47,841 nucleotides of DNA, from assembly GCA_022827835.1 (NCBI GenBank), contig JAJEIO010000043.1, forward strand, positions 1 to 47,841, read 5' to 3'. Shown piece by piece: positions 8,932 through 16,713 of the stretch. Below the pieces are notes generated by a model that worked only from the letters and a program-made list of their open reading frames with translations, was not told the origin of the DNA and made no database searches. Made by a program: the position numbers and the translations under genes. The stretch's first letter is position 1. Every line of letters begins with the position of its first letter. This DNA comes from Candidatus Latescibacterota bacterium (GTDB lineage: Bacteria; Latescibacterota; UBA2968; UBA8231).

Positions 8932-11900
8932 TTACGCCGACACTTCGCTGCGCAGCCCTTGTAGAATTTCCACGCCCTGTTGGCGGTAGCCTTCTTTGGC
9001 CTCGGCATCTACCGTGCGCCAGATGAGGAACTGTTTGCGGATGACGTTCATAAAGCGCTGGTTGACCCTCCGCCACGAGGCATCCTCGCCGCTGAGTCGC
9101 TTGATTTGCAGGCTGATCGCGTAAATGTTGTGCTCGGCCTCTGGCATGGCCCGCACGGTGACGTGTTGGCTGACGCCCAAGTCGAACGGAGCCAGCCAGA
9201 TATTCATGTCGATAATGTATCCTTCGCCGTTGGGCGTTTCTTCGCGGCTTAGCTGAGCACCGTCGGTATAGAAGGTGCCGATGGACTCTTCGCTGTAGGA
9301 GTCGAAGTAGCCGATGAGGAATACGCTCAAGCCCAAGACCTCGTGACCGCTGACTGTAAAGGGGAACTCGAAATCCCACTGGTCGCCGTCGGGCGGCGGC
9401 AGCTTCCACTTGCGGGTCACGTCCGGCACGGCCATTTGCGAAGCCTTGCGCGCCGGATAAATCGTCGAGAGCATGACCACGGCCATCACTAGCATACAGG
9501 AGAGCACCGCGGCCACCGAAGAGTAGTTGAGCGTGAAGCCACCCAAAAGGTCAAATTCTATGAGTACTTTGGCGATTACTTGGCCGCTGAGATAACCGGC
9601 GACCACGCCCAGTACCGAATAGACGCAACTCTCGGCGATAAAGAGCCAAGAGATGTGGCCGGGGGCTAGGCCCACCGAAGAGTAGATGCCGATTTCGCGG
9701 AAGCGCTCGTACACGCTACCCATCATGGTGTTGAGCACAATCAGCGAGGCGATCAGCATGGGGATGAACAAATTGCTCATCCCGGAAAAGGAGGTCATGC
9801 CGAGCGATGAGTAGATCGACACCTTGATGTATTCATCGCCGGCCTCCTTGACTCCGGCGAACAGCGTTACCGCGAGGCGCGAGAGGAACTCCTCGACCTC
9901 GCCGCGCACATCGCTACCCTCGGGGAAGCGCACGGCTACCGACTGTAGCGGGTTGCCGCTGCCGACGTTGCGCAGCGTGTGGTAGGGAATAATCAGGGTG
10001 TTAGCTGGCTCTATGTGGACGAAGGGTTTGATGACGACCTTGGCGTCCTCCAGCCCCTGCTTTTCGCGCTGTTCTTCTTCGGCTATTTCCTGCACCGCCT
10101 GACCGCCGGTGACGGCGAAGTCGGCTGGCGTCAGGATCTCATCGTCGAGGTCTTTGAGGTCCTTCATACGCTTAGAGTCGATGACGCCCACCACCGTAAA
10201 CAAGTCGCCGAAGACCCTGACTTGCGCTTGACCAACGTCGGCCAAATCGACATTGAGATGGGCTTCCTTGACCATGTCGATGGGCAGGATGCAGGCCTTG
10301 TCCTCACCCGGCTCAAACCAGCGTCCGGCGACTAGGGCTTGGTTGAGCCGAGTAACTTGAGTCTCTTCGGGTGCTAAACCTAGGACGCCGAGCGCGTTAT
10401 GGGCCTTTTCTCCGTGTTTTATTTTAATGTGCGCTTTGGCCTTATTGCTGTACCAACTGCGCGGCGCGACCGCAGCCCGATCGCCGAAATTGCTGCGGGC
10501 GTATTCGAGGACTGAATCCTCCATTGGATTCCACGCCTTGCTGCGGATGAGGATGCCCTCGTAGAGACCCTCGTTGTCGCGGCTGATTTGATTGAACCGC
10601 AAGCCCGTGCGGATGGAGGTGAAAGAGAGCACTGTGAACGTCAGCAGCAAGAGCGTGGTAAAGGTGAGCACCGTGCGCGTCTTGCGCCGCTTCATGTTGG
10701 AAATCCCGAGTTGGAAGGCCGTCAGCGAGGCCGAAGAGCGGCTGACATCCGTGTCGTGGATCACGGCTACCTCGGTGCGCAGCTTCTTCATCTGCTCGTT
10801 AAAGCGGCCGGAAATGATCGACATCACTAGCACTGCCAAGGCGATGATGATAAAGGCCAGCAGGATGACGAAGGGATTGGATAGCTGAAAGGCCGGATGC
10901 ACCAGCCACAACACGATCCAGATCGCCAGAAAAACCCCGGCGAATCCGATTATCTGATTGCGGATCGTGGCGGCCGTAAAAATGAGCCGCTCAGTGAAAA
11001 AGGCGCAGGGGATGACGAGGGCCATGAAGAAGATAATGCCCTGAATGACGTCGTTTTGAGTGGATTTGACGTCTGGATAAGCGCGCGATTCCAGCCCGAA
11101 GGCCGCGCGCGTGTGGCGCACGAAATCGCCCCAGCGCTGATCGGTCTCAGCCGCGGCGGCGTGGGTTAGCTCGGCTTCGGCGCGATAGTGGAGGTCGTTG
11201 AGGCGCTGGTTTTCAATGGCAAAGCTCCGCAGCTCACGCATTCGCGACTCGTCGAGATTCCACATGTCTTGGGCGGCTTGAAAGGTCGTGCGGGCAAAGG
11301 AAGTACCGGGGCGAATCTCAAAACCCTCGCCCTCGGCCTTTTCCTTGTCGGTTACACTGGTGGCGTTGAGCAGGAGCGAGCGGAATCCCAGCAGGCCAGC
11401 ACCGAACCCCATCTTGATGTGCGAACCGGGCCGCGCGAAGAGCACCCCGACCGGCTCGTTTTGGGCCGAGGGGCCTTCGCCGATGGTATAACCGTACTCC
11501 ACAGGAGGGCCGTTCGTTTCGTCGAAGACCTGCACATTGGATAGTTTGGTCAAATAGCGCGGATCGACGATGTCGAAGAAGTTGTAGGGCACGCAGGGGA
11601 AGAGGATGACCATCCACTGCTTGTCGCGCCAATCCATGGCGACCCGCATGGGGTAGGTTTCGTCGCCTTGCACGCCGCGGTCGGGGGCGTAAGTGATGCG
11701 GCCGGTGATCGGGTCCATGTAGTAGCCCTCGATCTGCACGTTGTTGACCCGCACCCGATTTACGTAGAAGGCCCCCTTATCATCTACTACTTCGTAGTAC
11801 TCGCCGCGCACGCCTTTATACGACTTTTTCTTGCCGTTGCGCACCACGGCTACGGCGTCTGCACGCGGCAAGTCGGGGATGATGCTGCGGCGTGGAAAGA

Positions 11901-13683
11901 CCATGGTCCGGCCGCGCAGCGAGCGCAGCGTGTCGCGCAAGCGCATCTTGAAGTCCGGGAACAGCTCTGGGTCTGCAAAGGCCATCTCGAACATGCCGGA
12001 GAGTACCCGGATCTGTTTGGCGAGATTGGCGTAGTTGACGTGCTCAGCCCGGTCTAAGGGCGTATCGACGAGGAAGCGCGCGTCGTTGACAGTGACAAAG
12101 GCCAATGCCGGCGTACCAGTTGCCAATACCAATTCGCTGTTGACCGATATTTCGCCTGGTACAAAAGTCTGCCAACTCATCCCGCCTTCGGGGCTGATAC
12201 CATTGACTAGCACGTCGCGCTGCTGATAATCCAACTCGCGGCTGATCTTGCGCGCATACCCCATGAAGTTCTTGCCGAAGGGCGCGAAGTAGCGCTTGTA
12301 GTAAAAACTGGTATTGCTATTCCACACTCCGAGTTCGTCGGTTTGCGACGAAAGGTCGAGGCTGATAAAGAGCTTGACCGCGAGCGAATCGACTTTGGGA
12401 TCGACCCAAGTTTTGTAGAGCGCGAGGCGCAAGTCGTCGTCCGAGCGCAATTCGTCAACCAGTTCGCGGCGATCTTCGAATTGCTCGTCGGCGAGGTGTA
12501 ATGCGCCTCCTTCTTGGCTCAGTAGCCCTTCGGCAAGGGCAGCGTCGGCAACGCGCGTGACCAAGTCGGTGCGCCCTTCGGCAACGCCCCGCACGAGGGC
12601 TTCCTTACTGGTGAACTCCTCCTCGCCGATGGCGTAGTGGATGCCGTCTTGGGCGATCATGTTCTGCGCGAGTGCAGCATCGACGACCCGCCTCACCAGC
12701 ATGTGCTCGATAAAGGGATCCTCTTTGCGCAAATAGCGTTGGATGAAATCATCAATCCCGCGCAAGCCCAAGTGGTGGGCCGAAGTGGCGAGAAATACGA
12801 CCGTGCGCGCCGGTGGATTTTCGCGGAAGTAGCGCGCCAGTTCCAACAGCGCAGTAATGCCGGAGGCTTGCTCGGCACCTGGGGCGAGGGCCGGCACGAC
12901 TGACATGGCGTCGTAGTACGCTTCCAGCACGATCACGTCCTCTTTTAGCAAGGGATCGTATCCGGGGATCGTGCCGAGGATATTCCAAGCGGGACGCCGC
13001 TCCCAATCCATGCGGTACTGTAGGTGGAGCATCTGCTCGCCCTCAGTCGCCAATTGGCGGCGCAAGCGCTGACCGACTTGGCGATTGACCCAAAACCTCG
13101 GCAGGTCGAGCGGCATGGTGAGGAACTTCTTTTCGCCCTCCAAGTACACGGTGGAGTCCGGCTCGATAAAGATGATAGCTTGCGCCCCGAGGTAGGCGGC
13201 ATTGAGCCAGGCATCGCCCGAATTGAAGTCCATCAGGGCCACGGACCCTTCGACTTGCTTGCCGTCCATGTCTGTGTACTCACCCGCGCCCGCGTCGATC
13301 AAGCGCTTGGTCACCCCGTCTTCGGGCAGCGTCGAGGTTTTGACGAGGTTGGGCCACAAGCCGTGGATTGGCACTTGCTCGTCGCTGCCAACGACTTGCA
13401 GAAATCCGCCCTTATCGACCGGAATAGAGACATCGTATTCGTGTACTGTGACGTCGTCGAGGCCGATGGCACGGAAGCGCTCCTGCACGATCTGGGCCGC
13501 TCGGTCGGCACCTCGATAACCGGCGACTCTAGACCCCAAGCCGGCAAAGGTGTCCATCGTTTGCTGCACGCGCTCGACCGGGGCCGTGCGCGCCAACTCG
13601 GCAAAATCGACTTCGGTCCAAGCCGGTGCTACGCCGACCAAAATCCAGCCGAAGGCTATCCATCGCATCGCGAACTTAGGCAT
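8932..13683 (-). CDS. M28-like (probably inactive) peptidase fused to FtsX-type permease
   Basis: The open frame reaches 13863, but the ATG at 13683 begins a clear signal peptide (WIAFGWILVGVAPAW) and follows the upstream stop by 14 bases, giving 1583 residues. Residues about 25-330 are an M28 aminopeptidase-like domain with a PA-like insert (VALMDFNSGDAWLNAA). The zinc site is altered: the usual HxD is Tyr256-Tyr257-Asp258, the bridging-Asp motif reads PGAEQASG, and the Glu-Glu pair is HH in TSAHHLGLRG. A long extracytoplasmic region follows, then membrane segments near 885-960, an FtsX module from about 985 (NMKRRKTRTVLTFTTLLLL), a MacB-like periplasmic part, three closing membrane segments at about 1310-1415, and a 150-residue C-terminal domain. 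No ABC ATPase gene is nearby. Confidence 0.85.
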   Translation of the reverse strand: MPKFAMRWIAFGWILVGVAPAWTEVDFAELARTAPVERVQQTMDTFAGLGSRVAGYRGADRAAQIVQERFRAIGLDDVTVHEYDVSIPVDKGGFLQVVGSDEQVPIHGLWPNLVKTSTLPEDGVTKRLIDAGAGEYTDMDGKQVEGSVALMDFNSGDAWLNAAYLGAQAIIFIEPDSTVYLEGEKKFLTMPLDLPRFWVNRQVGQRLRRQLATEGEQMLHLQYRMDWERRPAWNILGTIPGYDPLLKEDVIVLEAYYDAMSVVPALAPGAEQASGITALLELARYFRENPPARTVVFLATSAHHLGLRGIDDFIQRYLRKEDPFIEHMLVRRVVDAALAQNMIAQDGIHYAIGEEEFTSKEALVRGVAEGRTDLVTRVADAALAEGLLSQEGGALHLADEQFEDRRELVDELRSDDDLRLALYKTWVDPKVDSLAVKLFISLDLSSQTDELGVWNSNTSFYYKRYFAPFGKNFMGYARKISRELDYQQRDVLVNGISPEGGMSWQTFVPGEISVNSELVLATGTPALAFVTVNDARFLVDTPLDRAEHVNYANLAKQIRVLSGMFEMAFADPELFPDFKMRLRDTLRSLRGRTMVFPRRSIIPDLPRADAVAVVRNGKKKSYKGVRGEYYEVVDDKGAFYVNRVRVNNVQIEGYYMDPITGRITYAPDRGVQGDETYPMRVAMDWRDKQWMVILFPCVPYNFFDIVDPRYLTKLSNVQVFDETNGPPVEYGYTIGEGPSAQNEPVGVLFARPGSHIKMGFGAGLLGFRSLLLNATSVTDKEKAEGEGFEIRPGTSFARTTFQAAQDMWNLDESRMRELRSFAIENQRLNDLHYRAEAELTHAAAAETDQRWGDFVRHTRAAFGLESRAYPDVKSTQNDVIQGIIFFMALVIPCAFFTERLIFTAATIRNQIIGFAGVFLAIWIVLWLVHPAFQLSNPFVILLAFIIIALAVLVMSIISGRFNEQMKKLRTEVAVIHDTDVSRSSASLTAFQLGISNMKRRKTRTVLTFTTLLLLTFTVLSFTSIRTGLRFNQISRDNEGLYEGILIRSKAWNPMEDSVLEYARSNFGDRAAVAPRSWYSNKAKAHIKIKHGEKAHNALGVLGLAPEETQVTRLNQALVAGRWFEPGEDKACILPIDMVKEAHLNVDLADVGQAQVRVFGDLFTVVGVIDSKRMKDLKDLDDEILTPADFAVTGGQAVQEIAEEEQREKQGLEDAKVVIKPFVHIEPANTLIIPYHTLRNVGSGNPLQSVAVRFPEGSDVRGEVEEFLSRLAVTLFAGVKEAGDEYIKVSIYSSLGMTSFSGMSNLFIPMLIASLIVLNTMMGSVYERFREIGIYSSVGLAPGHISWLFIAESCVYSVLGVVAGYLSGQVIAKVLIEFDLLGGFTLNYSSVAAVLSCMLVMAVVMLSTIYPARKASQMAVPDVTRKWKLPPPDGDQWDFEFPFTVSGHEVLGLSVFLIGYFDSYSEESIGTFYTDGAQLSREETPNGEGYIIDMNIWLAPFDLGVSQHVTVRAMPEAEHNIYAISLQIKRLSGEDASWRRVNQRFMNVIRKQFLIWRTVDAEAKEGYRQQGVEILQGLRSEVSA

Positions 13684-13697
13684 AGTTAGTGCCTTTC

Positions 13698-15653
13698 TCA
13701 GATCCAGAAGACCACATTGTCGGTCATGCCCGTAAAAAAGTCGATAATCAACCAGAGCCCCGCGATGAAAAACTGGCCTATGATTAGGCCGAAAAAGAAA
13801 GGACGCGCCCGGCGAAAAAGACCAGGACCGCCGTATTTCATCGCCAACAACTTTAAGAGCCAAGCGATGGCAATGCTAAACCACAACTGGTCCATCAGCC
13901 ATATGGCACCAATCGGGTAGCCGATGGGATGCAGAGGCCACCACAAGAGCCGCTGGCGCGCCCACATGAGCAGGGCCATGATGCCCCCGCCGACAAAAGT
14001 GTGAATCCAGCCATCGATATTCGGCTCGGTGGGTGCGCTTAACTTGGTGGTAATATAATCAAAAGGGGCACGAGTTCCACCTCCAAAAAACCACGCGTTG
14101 AGGTTGATGCCGCCGTATTCGTAGGCGAGGTACAAAATCGTCGCGACCGAGCCGACTATGCTAACAACAATCGCCAGCAGCATGTACCAAAAAAGCGGGC
14201 GCAGTCGCGACCCTAGTCCCTCGCCCAACTTGAGGCCGTGCGCGCAAGAGGCCATGACAAAGGTGCGGATATCCGCCGCCCACACGAATGTATATGCGAG
14301 GCCGACTATGCCGGCCGGGCCGATCGCCGAAGAGCCTACGGCCGAAACCAAGACCGTCGGAGAAATCATCGGTCCGACTGCCGCGGCCACGCCTCCTTCT
14401 ACTACCACTCGAGTTAGGCCGACGAAGATAAGGATGGCCAGCATCAGGGTCAAAAAGGCCGCCCACAGCGGCAAGCCAGACTGCCACAGCCAGATGGTCA
14501 TTACTGCCATGCCGGAGAGCCAAGTTAAGACCGCTACCCGATAGGAGAGCATCTCGCTGCTGTCGTCGATGCGGTTGTCGCCCCGGAATGCCTTGCGCAG
14601 CACGTCGCGCAGGTGCTCGCGGCCGACCCACAGGCCGAAGGCCACTAGGACGATCATCGCGCCCTGTCCCTGATGGGCGAGGATCGGCTCGCTAGCAGCG
14701 CCGTAAACGAGCTTTTCAGTGCTGCCAACCCCTAAAACTCCCAGCCCTCCTCGGATCAACTTGGCAATGGTGTTGAAAAACCACAGGCTGAAGGCGATGT
14801 CGAGGTTGATTAGATAGGCGAACCCGATCATGGGAAAGCTCAGGCGGAAGATCAGGCTGACGGTGTTGCGCAGGATCGGAATCGAAGAGACGAGCTGGAT
14901 GGCGGGGATGAAGTTGAAATACGCGTGTAAGGCGTTGAGGCTACTGACGAGCACGGGCAGGGCAAAACCGACCCACATGATTGGATTTTTGAAGAAAGGA
15001 CCTAGGGCTTCTCCGCGGCCTCCGCTCTGCACCATGGCTAGGGGCACTTGCACCAGCGGATAAACTAGCCGCTCCCGCTCTACCCACTGGCGGCGCATAA
15101 TGACCATAGACGAGATCATCACCAAATACAGGGCTACAATGAGAACGACCCAATAACACAGCGGGCCGCTCCAGGCGGCCCAAGGCACCCCAGTGGTGCG
15201 CGGTGCTCCTTCGTAAAACCACTTGATCGCTTCGGGATCCTGCGGTGCGATCCACTCGGGAAGGTGCGGCAGGATGAGCAAGGCCCACTCGTTTTCCGGG
15301 GTGGCGAAGTACTGGGCACCGGTGATGATCGTCAGCCAGTACTCACTGAGGCCCATCGTGGGGATGGCCGAGGCCGTGAGCATCATAATGTACGCGACGA
15401 TTAGCTCGCAGCGTCCAAGGGCCACAGGAGCGGCAAAGCGCGTCAGCAAGGCGTTGAATAAGCCTGTCAACAAAAAGAAAAGGAATAGGGCACCCGCGGC
15501 GCTGAAATCAATCGACATGTAGGAGCCGCGGATGACCATGTTGCCGTACGGTGCTCCCACGGCGATGCACAGCGACCCTAGGGTGCCCGCCACCAGCGCT
15601 TTGGCGCTGAAGACCGGCTTGGTTTGCAAAGTAGGCTTTGGGGGCAAGTCCAT
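13698..15653 (-). CDS. OPT-like polytopic transporter (651 aa)
   Basis: A 651-residue integral membrane protein of the same OPT-like (DUF6785/DUF6784) group as the gene at 6492-8918. About 14-15 hydrophobic segments are visible, beginning with KALVAGTLGSLCIAVGAPYG near residue 18. Polar loops include NEWALLILPHLPEWIAPQDP near 120-140, which parallels the GWVAPQPDSS segment of the longer paralogue, and RRQWVERERLVYPLVQVP near 195. It lacks the long polar insert of the 808-residue protein. It starts 25 bases after the Gx-type membrane gene and ends 14 bases before the M28/FtsX gene. It probably imports or exports a small organic solute or peptide; the substrate cannot be read from the sequence. 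Confidence 0.75.
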   Translation of the reverse strand: MDLPPKPTLQTKPVFSAKALVAGTLGSLCIAVGAPYGNMVIRGSYMSIDFSAAGALFLFFLLTGLFNALLTRFAAPVALGRCELIVAYIMMLTASAIPTMGLSEYWLTIITGAQYFATPENEWALLILPHLPEWIAPQDPEAIKWFYEGAPRTTGVPWAAWSGPLCYWVVLIVALYLVMISSMVIMRRQWVERERLVYPLVQVPLAMVQSGGRGEALGPFFKNPIMWVGFALPVLVSSLNALHAYFNFIPAIQLVSSIPILRNTVSLIFRLSFPMIGFAYLINLDIAFSLWFFNTIAKLIRGGLGVLGVGSTEKLVYGAASEPILAHQGQGAMIVLVAFGLWVGREHLRDVLRKAFRGDNRIDDSSEMLSYRVAVLTWLSGMAVMTIWLWQSGLPLWAAFLTLMLAILIFVGLTRVVVEGGVAAAVGPMISPTVLVSAVGSSAIGPAGIVGLAYTFVWAADIRTFVMASCAHGLKLGEGLGSRLRPLFWYMLLAIVVSIVGSVATILYLAYEYGGINLNAWFFGGGTRAPFDYITTKLSAPTEPNIDGWIHTFVGGGIMALLMWARQRLLWWPLHPIGYPIGAIWLMDQLWFSIAIAWLLKLLAMKYGGPGLFRRARPFFFGLIIGQFFIAGLWLIIDFFTGMTDNVVFWI

Positions 15654-15677
15654 TGAAACGATCTAAAGTTCATACAT

Positions 15678-16199
15678 TTATAACTGACCTTGGTCCAACC
15701 AGCCTATTTTCTCCAATTGTCCCAAGGTCCACCAAGCCAACAGGCCGATCGCCCCTCCGCTTACCAAAGCGCTGAACAAGGCCAGCGGCAAAAGCGCGAA
15801 CAGACCACTGTGGCCGATATAGCCAGCGGCGAGAACGAGCTGGCTGAGCTGGTGCGCCAACGCGCCCCAGATGCTCAGACCCACGACGCTGAAAAGGCCT
15901 CCCATGCGGCGCACCGCAACCATTACCAGCCAACTCGCCAAGCCAGCCCCGCCGCCAATGACAAAGGCCGGACCGGCAAATCCCCCACTGAGCAAGCCGC
16001 CGACTACCAGCTTGATGGCACTAACGGCCAATGCCGGGCCGCCACCAAAGCTCACTAGCGCGACCAAAACCGGCAAATTGCCGAGTCCCAACTTCATCCA
16101 AGGCAAGGGTTTGGGCACCAGCGATTCAAAGGCGAAGAGCACAATTGCCGCACTGGCCATAAGCCCCAAACGAGCCACGTCTCTAGGGCGTACAAACAT
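15678..16199 (-). CDS. Gx transporter family membrane protein (HepS/ECF S-like)
   Basis: A 173-residue membrane protein starting at the ATG at 16199, whose A is also the last base of the upstream TGA, so the two genes are translationally coupled. The longer open frame to 16310 is an arginine-rich shadow of the upstream gene. The segment FESLVPKPLPWMKLGLGNLPVLVALVSF is typical of the Gx family, sometimes annotated heptaprenyl diphosphate synthase component I; its glycine-rich core GGGPALAVSAIKLVVGGLLSGG resembles ECF transporter S components. Partner genes of this family often encode a NusG-domain-II protein, exactly as here, or an FMN-transferase. The real function is not established; membrane transport of a cofactor or prenyl-related molecule is possible. 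Confidence 0.8.
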   Translation of the reverse strand: MFVRPRDVARLGLMASAAIVLFAFESLVPKPLPWMKLGLGNLPVLVALVSFGGGPALAVSAIKLVVGGLLSGGFAGPAFVIGGGAGLASWLVMVAVRRMGGLFSVVGLSIWGALAHQLSQLVLAAGYIGHSGLFALLPLALFSALVSGGAIGLLAWWTLGQLEKIGWLDQGQL

Positions 16200-16588
16200 C
16201 AGTGAATCATCGCGTCTATGGGCGCGGCCCCAGCGATCCTCAGCACTAGGCCATTGGGCACGCACGCGGCTACATCGCCTGCTCGCTGCATCCAGCCCTG
16301 CCGCATACAAATTTTGTGGACGCAGGGCGCAGAAAGCACGCGCGCGCCCTTAGGGCCGATCTCGATCTGGCTCACGCCCAAAGGTCCTACAACCGGCAAG
16401 ACTCCGTAGTTGGAGAGGGCATGCATGGCAGGCGTGTCTCCGGCCAACTCGACGATGAGTACGCCGCCAGCTTCGGCTGTATAGCGGCCGTAGAGTATCA
16501 GCCCGATCGCACTCAAGCCCACGACGAGTGCGAGAATTTTATCTGCTCGCGTCAGCGCCGGTGCGTTTTCGGTATTTAGCCACCACAT
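16199..16588 (-). CDS. NusG-domain-II-containing membrane-anchored protein
   Basis: A 129-residue protein with one N-terminal membrane anchor (ILALVVGLSAIGLILYG, residues 19-35) and an external beta-barrel-like domain. The latter matches the NusG domain II family often next to Gx transporter genes: it ends VHKICMRQGWMQRAGDVAACVPNGLVLRI, with a conserved Cys pair (HKIC and AACVPN). It is the first gene of the minus-strand run. AGGA lies a few bases before the ATG. It has no link to the transcription factor NusG beyond the fold; the cysteines suggest a redox or metal role. It overlaps the Gx gene by one base. Confidence 0.8.
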   Translation of the reverse strand: MWWLNTENAPALTRADKILALVVGLSAIGLILYGRYTAEAGGVLIVELAGDTPAMHALSNYGVLPVVGPLGVSQIEIGPKGARVLSAPCVHKICMRQGWMQRAGDVAACVPNGLVLRIAGAAPIDAMIH

Positions 16589-16609
16589 CCTGCGTCCTTT
16601 TCTCTTCCC

Positions 16610-16638
16610 ATTTAATTTAACTTCTACTACGCGTGCAA
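16610..16638 (-). promoter_or_regulatory. possible sigma70-like promoter for the nine-gene minus-strand operon
   Basis: Reading the minus strand, TTGCAC (16638-16633) and TTAAAT (16615-16610) are 17 bases apart, placed 22 bases or more before the NusG-II ATG. Each box matches consensus only moderately. It sits back-to-back with the candidate rel promoter in a 125-base divergent gap. Confidence 0.4.
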
Positions 16639-16667
16639 ACGAGCGAGGAACTTCTGCTTGTATGTAC

Positions 16668-16697
16668 TTGTTTTTTTTTCATATGCTTGTTTATATT
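16668..16697 (+). promoter_or_regulatory. possible sigma70-like promoter for rel-hisC
   Basis: TTGTTT (16668-16673) and TATATT (16692-16697) are 18 bases apart. The predicted transcription start is about ten bases before the rel ATG at 16714, so the leader would be very short and there is no normal Shine-Dalgarno before that ATG. Confidence 0.4.
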
Positions 16698-16713
16698 GAC
16701 GGGCAACTAGAAA

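Noticed and set aside
13024..13689. 221-codon open frame on the plus strand opposite the M28/FtsX start
   Set aside because: Antisense to the M28-like domain and no ribosome site or domain.
13684..13863. 60-residue extension of the M28/FtsX protein
   Set aside because: It overlaps the end of the OPT-like gene and lies before a proper signal peptide starting at 13683.
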